From contig NZ_ASVU01000001.1 of NCBI RefSeq assembly GCF_000407365.1, positions 689,001-753,000 on the forward strand: a DNA stretch of 64,000 nt, written 5' to 3'. The translations under genes were made by a program, and so were the position numbers. Positions 45,708 through 54,017 of the stretch are shown in pieces; position 1 is the stretch's first letter; each line of letters opens with the position of its first letter. This stretch comes from Enterococcus asini ATCC 700915. Lineage in GTDB: Bacteria > Bacillota > Bacilli > Lactobacillales > Enterococcaceae. Below the pieces are notes generated by a model that did no database searches, had not been told where the DNA came from, and was given only the letters and a program-made list of their open reading frames with translations.

Positions 45708-46415
45708 TTGTTACCAAAATATGAACAGATTAAACAAGATTTATTAGCAGAAATCAAGAACCACACTTTTACACCGGGAGACAAATTTTATTCCGAGTCG
45801 GACATCAAGCGCAAATACGCCGTTAGCTCCATCACCGCCGTGAAAGCGCTAAATGAATTGACTGCCGCGGGTTATCTTTATCGGATCCAAGGCAAGGGTA
45901 CCTTCGTCTCGAAATCCAAGGTCTCCCAAAGCGTAAAATTCTCCGATATTGAATTGCACTCCTTGGATAGTGAACGAGTAGAAGTTTTGTCGATTGAAAA
46001 AGAAAACGAGCCGGAGATTCTTAAAGAGTTGGGCTTGACCCCACAAGAGCACTACTTCCGGATTACCCGGGTCCGTTATTTCGGCGATGTTCCTTTTTTG
46101 ATTCACATCACCCACTTGCCACCAAAACTGGTGCAGCAACCTTTGAAAAAGGAGCTTATGCAATACGCCAGCGTGTACGAACGGATTCGTAAAGATTTCG
46201 GCATCGATTTATTTACCATGGCTTCGGTGGAAACCAACGAAATCGTCTTTCCTGAAGACGCTCGGATCTTAAATCGCTTGCACCTAAGCTTCCGTGAGCC
46301 TGCCGTGAAGCAAGTGAAGCATACCTATCTGCCTGATGGTAGCGTGGCCGAGTATATCATTAGTTACAAACACTGGAAATACTTTAAAACAAAAATCGAA
46401 GTGGAAGCTGAATAA
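45708..46415 (+). CDS. GntR family regulator with UTRA domain
   Basis: 235 aa: N-terminal GntR winged helix (FTPGDKFYSESDIKRKYAVS) and a C-terminal UTRA ligand domain (VEVLSIEKENEPEILKELGL onward). A TTG start at 45708 has GGGAGG 9 nt upstream. It sits between the PTS operon (divergent) and the glycosidases (convergent), so it probably controls both. The arrangement resembles BgaR of the streptococcal bgaC-PTS locus. Confidence 0.92.
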   Translation: MLPKYEQIKQDLLAEIKNHTFTPGDKFYSESDIKRKYAVSSITAVKALNELTAAGYLYRIQGKGTFVSKSKVSQSVKFSDIELHSLDSERVEVLSIEKENEPEILKELGLTPQEHYFRITRVRYFGDVPFLIHITHLPPKLVQQPLKKELMQYASVYERIRKDFGIDLFTMASVETNEIVFPEDARILNRLHLSFREPAVKQVKHTYLPDGSVAEYIISYKHWKYFKTKIEVEAE

Positions 46416-46436
46416 GCTCCCACTCCGATTTTTTTA
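46391..46436. terminator. Bidirectional terminator between gntR and GH35 gene
   Basis: AAATCGAAGTGG pairs with CCACTCCGATTT (one mismatch), with an extra AGCT pair inside, and T runs on both strands. It overlaps the gntR stop. Confidence 0.82.
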
Positions 46437-48209
46437 TTCGTCACAAATTGGTGTTTCTGAGAAGGTTACAGCGGTTAATTCCACCCCTTCAGTTTCAAAG
46501 ATCACGATTTGATTTGCTCCGACTTTCAAGAAGTCTTTTGGACAATACAAGCTGTGAATCGGCCCTTTACTCCAATAGCGGCCGAGATTAAAGCCATTGA
46601 CTAAGACCACGCCTTTGCCATAAGCAGAGCAATCGATAAAGGTATCGGCCACTTCTTCTAACGTAAAATCAGTGGCATAAAACGATGGCTGTTGCGGATT
46701 TTTCCCGGCAGTAAAGTCGATTTTATCGATTTGTTCCGGGTCTAAGGTCAATGGATAGTGGCGATAGCCTTGATGGAAGTGAATATCTTGCATCACTCCG
46801 CCACGGATGCCCTTGGCTTGACTAGGATTATTAAACTTGTAGCCATAGTTTACCCGGCCTTGGTTTTCCACCAATACCGCTACTTCCATGGTCGCTTGGT
46901 CGCCCGGTTGTAACATCATTTCTGACCCCAAAGCCGTGGTGGCCACTTCTTGTAATTGACCATCCACGAAAACTTGTACGCGGTCGCTGACTTCCACGAT
47001 TTTCAATTTGTTTTCCCGCTGATAATTTTTCAACTCCATGTCGTACAAAAGATAGCCGTAGTTGGCGTCCAATTGTTCCATGGTTTGAGGATAAGCAGAG
47101 GCCACTGGCGTGATCATTTGTTCTTTTGTTTGGAAGAATGACACGCTCTTATTGATCGGATAACGCCCCAGATTCTTCAAGGTTTTCGTTCTTGGTTCTG
47201 CTTGCCACACATCGGGACACACTTCTTTAATGGCTTGTTGTACCAGATAGTATTTTTCGGTAGGCTCCCCTGCTTCGGTTAACAAGGCATCGTAATCGTA
47301 GCTAGTCACTTGGGGCAAATCTTTTTCTTCCCGGGCGGAACAGCCGTTGTAAAAACCAAAGTTGCTCCCCCCGTGGAACATGTACAAATTCACCGAACCT
47401 AGTTTTAGCATTTCTTTGACTTCCATGGCTAAGTCCGCCGGGTCCCGCTTAATCACCGGTTCTCCCCAACGATTAAACCAGCCATCCCAGTATTCCATAC
47501 ACATCAAAGGCCATTTTTTCCCATGGTCGGCAAAGTATTGTTGCAAGACTGCGGCATTTTCTTTGGAGCGACTGCCGAAGTTGCCTGTAACAAAGACATC
47601 CTCGTCGATTAACGTCCCGGCATCTAGCGCTTCTTCCCACGCACCATCTGAGGTAAATAATGGCACCTCAATGCCCCCGGCTTCCATTAGTGCTTTGGTA
47701 GCTTTCAAATACTCCTTGTCCATACCGTAAGAACCATACTCGTTTTCGATTTGCATCATGAGTACCGGCCCGCCTTGGGTCACTTGTAATGGCGCTAAAC
47801 GGGGTAGTAATTCTTGATAGTAATTGGCCACACGACTCATAAAGCGCTCATCGGTGGAACGCAAGCGAATGCCGCTTTCCTTTAAGAGCCACGCCGGTAG
47901 ACCACCGAATTCCCACTCCGCACAAATGTAAACGGAAGGTCGCAAAATCACCCATAGTCCTAAGCGTTGCGCCAAGGAAACAAAGGCCTCCACATCTTTC
48001 ATACCAGCAAAATCAAAAACACCCTCAGCAGGCTCATGAATATTCCATGGTAAGTAAGTCTCCACGGTATTTGCCCCCAGCGCTTTTAGATTGTACAGGC
48101 TGTCTTCCCACTGACTCGTAGGCAAGCGAAAGTAATGAATCGCCCCGCTGATGATTTTAAAAGGCTGACCATTCAGCATAAAATCTTCTTTTATTTCAAA
48201 GGTTGTCAT
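46434..48209 (-). CDS. Beta-galactosidase, GH35
   Basis: Removes terminal beta-galactose. 591 aa. The GH35 signature GGLPAWLL, the acid/base Glu in IENEYGSYG (about residue 155) and the nucleophile Glu in CMEYWDGWFNRWGE (about residue 230) are present; the C-terminal jelly-roll ends with GKGVVLVNGFNLGRYW. There is no signal peptide, so it acts on sugars brought in by the PTS. The start at 48209 has AAGGAG upstream. Resembles streptococcal BgaC, specific for Gal-beta-1,3-GlcNAc, but specificity cannot be read from sequence alone. Confidence 0.95.
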   Translation of the reverse strand: MTTFEIKEDFMLNGQPFKIISGAIHYFRLPTSQWEDSLYNLKALGANTVETYLPWNIHEPAEGVFDFAGMKDVEAFVSLAQRLGLWVILRPSVYICAEWEFGGLPAWLLKESGIRLRSTDERFMSRVANYYQELLPRLAPLQVTQGGPVLMMQIENEYGSYGMDKEYLKATKALMEAGGIEVPLFTSDGAWEEALDAGTLIDEDVFVTGNFGSRSKENAAVLQQYFADHGKKWPLMCMEYWDGWFNRWGEPVIKRDPADLAMEVKEMLKLGSVNLYMFHGGSNFGFYNGCSAREEKDLPQVTSYDYDALLTEAGEPTEKYYLVQQAIKEVCPDVWQAEPRTKTLKNLGRYPINKSVSFFQTKEQMITPVASAYPQTMEQLDANYGYLLYDMELKNYQRENKLKIVEVSDRVQVFVDGQLQEVATTALGSEMMLQPGDQATMEVAVLVENQGRVNYGYKFNNPSQAKGIRGGVMQDIHFHQGYRHYPLTLDPEQIDKIDFTAGKNPQQPSFYATDFTLEEVADTFIDCSAYGKGVVLVNGFNLGRYWSKGPIHSLYCPKDFLKVGANQIVIFETEGVELTAVTFSETPICDE

Positions 48210-48220
48210 GAATGTTCTCC

Positions 48221-49372
48221 TTACCAATAAATTTCCCAATCTGGATTCGACAAGCGAGTCAACGCTTCAAAATAGAAGTAATCTCCCCAAAGGTTTGGTT
48301 CGTCCACCCCTTTGCCTTCCCCGTGAGCGTAGACCCCGTGGAGCAATAAGCCTTCATTTTCTTCCTCTTCTGCAAAATAATGGCTGGCCAATTGATACAC
48401 CATCCCTTTTGCCAAGGCTAGCACATCAGGATACGCCTCTTGTTTGCTGGCTTCGATTAAACCGCAAGCGGCAATGGCCAAAGCCGAGCTATCTTTTTCT
48501 GCAGGATGTTCGTCATTAAAATCAAAATCCCAATAAGGAACTAAGTCTTGTGGCAAGTTTGCCAAAAAGACATCCACGATTTGCCGATAAATACTTGGAT
48601 AAGGCTGGCTATGAACATACCGTTCATTTAAGGGAATCCCCAAGACGCCCCAGCTTTGACCCCGGGCCCAGATAGATTGATCTCCGTGGCCTTGATGAGT
48701 GGCCCCATGACTAGGTGCCCCTGTGGCAGGGTCGAAATAATACGTGTGATAAGTAGTTCCATCTGGTTTAATCACCGTGTTAATCAAGGTGTGGTAGTGC
48801 TCTTTGGCCACTTCTGCATAACGAGGGTTGCCTGAAAGCTCACTGGCTTTAAACAACAGTGGCAAATTAATCAAAGAATCGATAATCAAGCGGTATTCTC
48901 CAGGATCGTTAAGCTTACCCCAGGCTTGCAAAAAGCCGCCTTTTTCTTGGAAGCGAGCCAACAGGACGTCTGCAGCTTGTAGCAATTGATTTTTGTAGGC
49001 TTCTTTATGAGTGATTTGATAGCCCGCCCCAGCAGACAAACTGTACAAAAAGCCGATATCGTGATGATCCAAAACAAAATGATCCGTTAGCCGTTGCTGG
49101 AAGCTGTCCAGATTTTCTTCCGCCCGATTTAAAAAGGCGTCATCTTTGGTCCATTCATAAGCCAACCATAACATCCCCGTCCAAAAGCCATTCGTCCAGT
49201 CATCATTGGCCTTTAGCCGATATTTCCCATTCATAGCCGATGCCGAAGGGAAGTTTTGGCCATAGCGTTCCATGTTCTTTGCGATTTTTCGAATACAAGC
49301 CGCCCGTTGATCCTCTAACCATTGGGGCGTGATGAGTTTACCAATTTCAATCAAGCGCTCTTTTGCCAACAT
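48221..49372 (-). CDS. Unsaturated glucuronyl hydrolase, GH88
   Basis: Hydrolyses the unsaturated uronic acid left by polysaccharide lyases on disaccharides such as those from hyaluronan or chondroitin. 383 aa (alpha/alpha-barrel). Key Asp residues are visible in HHDIGFLYSLSAG (about residue 103) and LIIDSLINLPLLF (about residue 160). Cytoplasmic. AAGGAGG precedes the start. First gene of GH88-GH35, 11 nt apart. No lyase or sulfatase is nearby, so substrate disaccharides would have to come from elsewhere. Confidence 0.93.
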   Translation of the reverse strand: MLAKERLIEIGKLITPQWLEDQRAACIRKIAKNMERYGQNFPSASAMNGKYRLKANDDWTNGFWTGMLWLAYEWTKDDAFLNRAEENLDSFQQRLTDHFVLDHHDIGFLYSLSAGAGYQITHKEAYKNQLLQAADVLLARFQEKGGFLQAWGKLNDPGEYRLIIDSLINLPLLFKASELSGNPRYAEVAKEHYHTLINTVIKPDGTTYHTYYFDPATGAPSHGATHQGHGDQSIWARGQSWGVLGIPLNERYVHSQPYPSIYRQIVDVFLANLPQDLVPYWDFDFNDEHPAEKDSSALAIAACGLIEASKQEAYPDVLALAKGMVYQLASHYFAEEEENEGLLLHGVYAHGEGKGVDEPNLWGDYFYFEALTRLSNPDWEIYW

Positions 49373-49387
49373 ATTGTAGCAGCCTCC

Positions 49388-49430
49388 TTAACTTGTTAAC
49401 ATATTAACTGTGTTTAGTATACTCTACTCC
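49388..49430 (-). promoter_or_regulatory. GH88-GH35 promoter -10 with operator candidate
   Basis: A TATACT -10-like element on the minus strand lies near 49417-49422; the -35 is poor. Between it and the ribosome site is a cluster of TTAAC/GTTAA half-sites (AGTTAATATGTTAACAAG) resembling the palindrome before the PTS operon. Confidence 0.5.
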
Positions 49431-49462
49431 ACTAAAAAAAGCGACCCCTCTTCTGGGAAATC

Positions 49463-49509
49463 ACAAAAAAGGCATTTTTGCGATCGCTCAAACAATCGCA
49501 AAAACGCCT
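49463..49509 (-). terminator. Terminator of the GNAT/HicB-like cluster
   Basis: On the minus strand AGGCGTTTTTGCGAT pairs with ATCGCAAAAATGCCT (one mismatch), followed by T6. Confidence 0.9.
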
Positions 49510-49538
49510 CTTACTAGCTAGTAGTTTCAGTAAGGAAC

Positions 49539-49853
49539 TTACTCTTCCTCGTCTGTGGAAATGGCAAACCCGTCAAAGGTTTCCCCATCATAGTATTTCA
49601 AAATGTCTTCATAAGAAAGTAACGAGGTGGTTTGTTCCTCAGCTTCTTTTTCTTCTTGTTGAGTCTGCTGCTGCTCCCAGTAAAGCTGATAAGCTTCCGC
49701 CAATTGCCGGTACATTTCCTGTAGAGAATAGCCACTTCCCGCCAAAAAAGGCAGTTCCCGGATAAAGCCCCGATACACCGGTAGTCCCTCTTCTAGCTCC
49801 ACCGGTAATTCCACCACGTTTAGCTGCAGTGCTTCAAATTGTTCCTTATACAT
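49539..49853 (-). CDS. Small HicB-like protein
   Basis: 104 aa. The segment YRGFIRELPFLAGSGYSLQE then MYRQLAEAYQLYWEQ resembles the HicB antitoxin fold (GFvpeLPGc.a.GdTleEAl.nareAlel), followed by a Gln/Glu-rich coiled stretch and an acidic tail. No HicA-type toxin is next to it. It overlaps the GNAT gene by 8 nt, with AAAGGAAG before its start. Function unknown; the HicB link is tentative. Confidence 0.65.
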   Translation of the reverse strand: MYKEQFEALQLNVVELPVELEEGLPVYRGFIRELPFLAGSGYSLQEMYRQLAEAYQLYWEQQQTQQEEKEAEEQTTSLLSYEDILKYYDGETFDGFAISTDEEE

Positions 49854-50337
49854 GTTCTGAACTTCCTTTCAGCGCCACAGAGCTCAATGGTTTGATTTCT
49901 TGCCCCACTGTACAAGATTCCCAACTGGTAGCTCCCCTTTGATAAATCGCAGCTAAAGACACAGCCCCGTCCTTTAGCAACGATTGACTAGCCCCTAAAA
50001 CCAAATAAGGTTGTGCCGTCAACGTTTGCGCCGTGGCAAAAGCTTGCTGTAACAGACGGGTACCGATTCCTTGATTGCGATAAGCGAAGGCCACACATAA
50101 AGGCGCCAAAAGGCTTTGGGTCTCCGCTTCTTCATAATGAGTCAATAAAACATGACCCACTAAGCGGTCACCCACTTCCGCCACGTATTCCAATTCTGGC
50201 TGATAGGTAGGCAAAAGCCGCAATGAGGCCACAAATTCTTGTTCCTTGCCATCAGCTAATCGCGCGGTTTGGAAAGCTTCTGTGATTAGGGCCGCAATTG
50301 CCGGATAATCTTTGGGGGTTGCTTGTCTGATGTTCAC
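49846..50337 (-). CDS. GNAT family N-acetyltransferase
   Basis: 163 aa acetyl-CoA-dependent acetyltransferase: NIRQATPKDYPAIAALITEAF at the N-terminus, and motif A LCVAFAYRNQGIGTRLLQQAF with the acetyl-CoA pyrophosphate loop (RNQGIG). The GTG start at 50337 has AAGGAG 8 nt upstream; the longer frame to 50454 runs through the preceding gene. Substrate unknown. Confidence 0.88.
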   Translation of the reverse strand: MNIRQATPKDYPAIAALITEAFQTARLADGKEQEFVASLRLLPTYQPELEYVAEVGDRLVGHVLLTHYEEAETQSLLAPLCVAFAYRNQGIGTRLLQQAFATAQTLTAQPYLVLGASQSLLKDGAVSLAAIYQRGATSWESCTVGQEIKPLSSVALKGSSEHV

Positions 50338-50356
50338 TGTGCTGTCTCCTTTTGTC

Positions 50357-50554
50357 TTACTCCACAAGTGCCCGCTGGAGCACCTCGTGAAGGATATCTT
50401 CTTTGGATAATTCACGAATCGCTTGCGCCAGACGTTCTTCGTCGATTTCGACAATGGCGCCTTCTTTTAAAGCGAGAGCGGCCACAAATTCATCCGACAA
50501 GGGTAAAACTATGCGCTGATCGACTTTCATCAGGCGACGTTTGCGTTTTTTCAT
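50357..50554 (-). CDS. Small AbrB/MazE-like protein
   Basis: 65 aa, basic N-terminus (MKKRKRRLMK) then VDQRIVLPLSDEFVAALALK and EGAIVEIDEE, a swapped-hairpin AbrB/MazE pattern (rvtLPkel...lglkeGd.veie). The start at 50554 has AAGGAGGAG upstream. It is 19 nt ahead of the GNAT gene, so the three small genes form one unit. It may be a DNA-binding autoregulator or antitoxin; not proven. Confidence 0.6.
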   Translation of the reverse strand: MKKRKRRLMKVDQRIVLPLSDEFVAALALKEGAIVEIDEERLAQAIRELSKEDILHEVLQRALVE

Positions 50555-50585
50555 GGGACGCTCCTCCTTTTTCATCCTTTATTCT

Positions 50586-51362
50586 TTAACCTAGCAAAAT
50601 CTGGATACCATTGTACCCATTTATGCATAAAACCAAAAATAAGATTACTTGATAGACCCGACGGACACTTTGATCTTTTAAGCGACCACTGAGTAAGGCT
50701 CCTAAAAAGCCCCCAATCACCGCTGCCGGAATCACATAATACAACAACTTCAAGTCATAGCGACCAAAACCGGTGGTACTCGCTATCGTAAGAATCTTCG
50801 CCAACTGGGAAAAAAGAATCGTGATAATGGAGTACACCGTAGCGGATTTAATGGGCATGCCAAAACACAGTAGCAACATAGCCACATTGATTGGCCCACC
50901 GCCAATTCCTAAGAGACTAGCCAAAAAGCCTAAAGATAAACCAATCAGACTGTACCAATACCAGCCTTTTAAGTGCAAACTCCACTTGCCCTCTGAAACC
51001 AAATAGGAGATACCAATGGTCACAATCGTTAAGACGATTTGGATCAGCTGCACGGACTTTTCAACCACTAACCAGTTCAGCAAGCTTTCAAAGACCACGT
51101 TTCCCAACATCCCACCGATGATTGCCCCTAAAGAAATCAACCCAGCCACAGGATAATCAATGACCAGATTCTTGCGCTGACGCAAAGTGGATACCACAGA
51201 CATGGTTAAGACCGCCACTGTGGAATAAAAGGTAATCGCCGGTACCGAATGGGCGCCGATGGCATCGAACACTGGTTTAATCAGTACGCCACCGCCCATG
51301 CCGGAAATAGCGCCTACCGTGTTTGCCAAAATAATGATGATGAAATACAAAACTCCCGTCAT
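50586..51362 (-). CDS. TauE/SafE family sulfite-exporter-like permease
   Basis: 258-aa membrane protein with about eight helices; the family repeats are visible as ISGMGGGVLIKPVF and SLLGIGGGPINVAMLLL. Members export small organic or sulfur anions; the substrate here is unknown. The start at 51362 has GAGG 6 nt upstream; a GTG at 51374 is less likely. A single gene 31 nt before the AbrB-like gene. Confidence 0.9.
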   Translation of the reverse strand: MTGVLYFIIIILANTVGAISGMGGGVLIKPVFDAIGAHSVPAITFYSTVAVLTMSVVSTLRQRKNLVIDYPVAGLISLGAIIGGMLGNVVFESLLNWLVVEKSVQLIQIVLTIVTIGISYLVSEGKWSLHLKGWYWYSLIGLSLGFLASLLGIGGGPINVAMLLLCFGMPIKSATVYSIITILFSQLAKILTIASTTGFGRYDLKLLYYVIPAAVIGGFLGALLSGRLKDQSVRRVYQVILFLVLCINGYNGIQILLG

Positions 51363-51461
51363 ACGCTGCCTCACTCTTTCTACTCTGCCTATTATTATAC
51401 GAGACAGGGGGAATTAAAGCTAGGGAATGAGCGGAATGACACTTAGGAACAGAAAAAACCA

Positions 51462-51490
51462 GCTGTGTTTGAACGCGCTTCAAACACAGT
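51462..51490 (-). terminator. Hairpin with T run, probable original terminator of the ABC operon
   Basis: CTGTGTTTGAA and TTCAAACACAG are perfect complements around a short GC loop. On the minus strand they are followed by CTGGTTTTTT. It lies beyond the IS, on the side away from the ribose-type operon. Confidence 0.65.
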
Positions 51491-51502
51491 CAAGTCATAA
51501 AA

Positions 51503-51552
51503 GTACCGTCAATCAAAAGATAGATTATTAGTCTACTTTTAATTAACGGTAC
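51503..51552 (-). terminator. Long hairpin between the IS and the terminator
   Basis: On the minus strand GTACCGTTAATTAAAAG pairs with CTTTTGATTGACGGTAC with all 17 positions matched (two G-U), followed by TTTT. As DNA the two mismatches show that it is shaped for RNA pairing on the minus strand. Confidence 0.6.
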
Positions 51553-51562
51553 AAGGATTATT

Positions 51563-52890
51563 GAGAGTGTAAAATATTTTGTGTAAATAGAAATTTAGGG
51601 TAGAAAAAGAGAAAGTCCATTCTGTAAAATTAAAGTTACGACACCGAAATTTTATAGGAGGACTTTCTCATGACTAATTTTACTACAGAAATTATGCAAA
51701 CACTACTCAATAAAGGCGATTTAGATGAATTATTTCGGGATCATTTAGAACGAGCGATTAATTCACTTCTACAAGCAGAGCTAACTGCTTTTTTAGACTA
51801 CGAAAAATATGATCGAAATGGATTCAATTCAGGAAATTCCCGTAACGGGAATTATTCACGTACATTTAAAACAGAATATGGAGAGCTAAATTTAACTATT
51901 CCTAGAGATCGGAATGGCGAATTTTCTCAACAAACACTCCCAGCATATAAGAGAACCAATGATTCGTTAGAAACGACCGTTATCCAATTATTTCAAAAAG
52001 GCATTACGATGGCTGAAATTTCCGAATTAATTGAAAAAATGTATGGGCATCACTATACGCCACAAACGATCTCCAACATGAGTAAACTCGTGTCTGAAGA
52101 CGTTTTAGCATTTAAAGAAAGAACGTTAGAAGCCAGTTATTCCGTTATCTTTATGGATGCGACACATATTCCTTTGAAGAGACAAACCGTTTCAAAAGAA
52201 GCCGTGTACATTACGATTGGTATCCGATTGGATGGAACCAAAGAAGTTCTTGGGTTCACTATCGCCCCAACGGAATCCGCGTATATTTGGAAAGAGGTTC
52301 TTCAAGATCTTAAAAACCGTGGGTTAGAAGAGGTTTTATTAGTGGTAACCGATGGTTTAAGTGGTATCGAAGAAAGTATCCATAGTGTGTATCCGAATGC
52401 ACAATTTCAACAATGCTGTGTACATGTATCTAGAAATATCGCACATAAAGTGCGTATTCGAGATCGAAAAGAAATTTGTGAGGAGTTCAAAGCGGTTTAC
52501 CAAGCAACGTCTAAAGAAGAGGCATTGGCTCAAGTGGACTTTATGGTCAAAAAATGGGGAAAGCAGTATCCAAGAGTTGTCAATCTGCTCTTGAATCCTG
52601 CCATAGTCACATTTTATAATTTTCCTCCCACTATCAGACGAACCATCTATTCAACGAACTTAATCGAAGGATTTAATAAACAATTAAAACGGTATACTCG
52701 AAGAAAAGAACAATTTCCAAATGAAGACTCTTTAGAAAGATTTTTAGTGTCGCAATTTAATCAATATAACCAAAAATTTTTAGGCAGGATTCACAAAGGA
52801 TTTAAAGAAATTCAGGATACATTAGAGTCAATGATTTAACTGTAATTAACGGAATGGATTTTCCATTTACACATAATTCTTGACGCTACC
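51563..52890 (+). mobile_element. Insertion sequence, IS256 family, complete
   Basis: 1328 bp bounded by imperfect terminal inverted repeats (left GTGTAAAATATTTTGTGTAA, right complement GCGTCAAGAATTATGTGTAA) and flanked by an 8-bp direct repeat GGATTATT (51555-51562 and 52891-52898). One intact transposase gene. The intact duplication and gene argue for a fairly recent insertion. It interrupts no gene. Confidence 0.93.
51670..52839 (+). CDS. IS256-family transposase
   Basis: 389-aa mutator-type DDE transposase. The catalytic residues are seen as Asp in VIFMDATHIPLK, Asp in VVTDGLSGIEES and Glu in STNLIEGFNKQLKR; the CCVHVSRN cysteine-histidine pair is typical. AGGAGG precedes the start. Its AT-rich codon use differs from that of chromosomal neighbours on the left. 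Confidence 0.95.
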   Translation: MTNFTTEIMQTLLNKGDLDELFRDHLERAINSLLQAELTAFLDYEKYDRNGFNSGNSRNGNYSRTFKTEYGELNLTIPRDRNGEFSQQTLPAYKRTNDSLETTVIQLFQKGITMAEISELIEKMYGHHYTPQTISNMSKLVSEDVLAFKERTLEASYSVIFMDATHIPLKRQTVSKEAVYITIGIRLDGTKEVLGFTIAPTESAYIWKEVLQDLKNRGLEEVLLVVTDGLSGIEESIHSVYPNAQFQQCCVHVSRNIAHKVRIRDRKEICEEFKAVYQATSKEEALAQVDFMVKKWGKQYPRVVNLLLNPAIVTFYNFPPTIRRTIYSTNLIEGFNKQLKRYTRRKEQFPNEDSLERFLVSQFNQYNQKFLGRIHKGFKEIQDTLESMI

Positions 52891-52919
52891 GGATTATTAA
52901 TTATAAATTTGAATTAAAA

Positions 52920-53957
52920 TTATTTTGATTCTTCTGTACTTTCAATAGTATCAGTCTTAATTTTGCTCTTTTCCTTACCATATGCTTCTAAATCAGCTGC
53001 TTTAACATACTTCACATCAATTGGAATAGTGGTATCAATTTTTTCGCCTTCCACTGCTTTCGCTAGATTTTCAATTACTTGATACCCAATTTGATAAGCA
53101 TCTTGATCTACTATAGCAGTGATACGACCATCGTCAATTCCTTTTAACCACGTATCAGTATAATCAAAACCATAGTGAAGAATTTCTCCCGCCTTGCCTT
53201 GAGATTCTAAAGCACTCATTACCCCAACATCTGGTCCTTCAGATCCTAAAGAAAAGACTGTTACAAGGTCTTTATTTGCAGAAATATAGCCTTCCAATTG
53301 TTTTTTTGATTCTGAAGGCTGGTCGTTATCCTGAATAGTTGCCAAAAACTTAAAGTTTGCGGCATCTTTACCATAAACCTCTTCAAATCCTTCTTTTAGC
53401 CCTTTTTCTCGGTCAATCATTGTTGGTTGAGCCACATCTACACAAACAATTGCAATTGATCCACCGGTGATTCCTTTTGCCTTCATTTCTTCTGCTGCTT
53501 GCTTCCCTAATTCTTTACCAGCAGATACATTATCAGTACCAACATATGCAGTGCGATCTGCTTCATTCTCTAGATCCGCATCGAAAGTAATCACTGGGAT
53601 TCCCTTATCTACAGCAGTTTTAATTGAATCTTTGAAAGCTTTTTTCTCAATTGGAGCAACTGCAATTCCCGCAACATCTTTTGCCGTAGCTTCTTTAATA
53701 AATCCAATATGTTTTTCTTTTTTACTTGGCTCTGCTGAAGGAGAAGTTTTAGTGATCAACGTGTATCCTAGTTCTTTAGCCGCATCTTCCGCACCCTTTT
53801 TCATCGGATTCCAATACGCCCCAGTATCCACAATCGGAATAAAATACAAAGATTTTTTAGAATCACCACTAGCTGACTCTTTACTACCACATCCTGCCAC
53901 AAACAACATCATTACTACGAGTAACCCAGTTAGTATACCTTTTTTCTTCGTTAGCAT
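52920..53957 (-). CDS. Ribose-type sugar ABC binding lipoprotein
   Basis: Periplasmic-binding-protein-type 1 lipoprotein (345 aa); the signal peptide ends in FVAGCGS. The mature domain begins SLYFIPIVDTGAYWNPMKKG and has RbsB-like blocks (VDKGIPVITFDADLENEADR then AYVGTDN). Last gene of GH43-rbsA-rbsC-rbsB order. Substrate inferred as a pentose or short xyloside from the neighbouring GH43 gene. The stop is 30 nt from the IS. Confidence 0.92.
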   Translation of the reverse strand: MLTKKKGILTGLLVVMMLFVAGCGSKESASGDSKKSLYFIPIVDTGAYWNPMKKGAEDAAKELGYTLITKTSPSAEPSKKEKHIGFIKEATAKDVAGIAVAPIEKKAFKDSIKTAVDKGIPVITFDADLENEADRTAYVGTDNVSAGKELGKQAAEEMKAKGITGGSIAIVCVDVAQPTMIDREKGLKEGFEEVYGKDAANFKFLATIQDNDQPSESKKQLEGYISANKDLVTVFSLGSEGPDVGVMSALESQGKAGEILHYGFDYTDTWLKGIDDGRITAIVDQDAYQIGYQVIENLAKAVEGEKIDTTIPIDVKYVKAADLEAYGKEKSKIKTDTIESTEESK

Positions 53958-54017
53958 TTTTTTGTCTCCTCTATTGTTTTATTTAAAATTTCATATCACA
54001 TGAAATTTTTTCATTGG

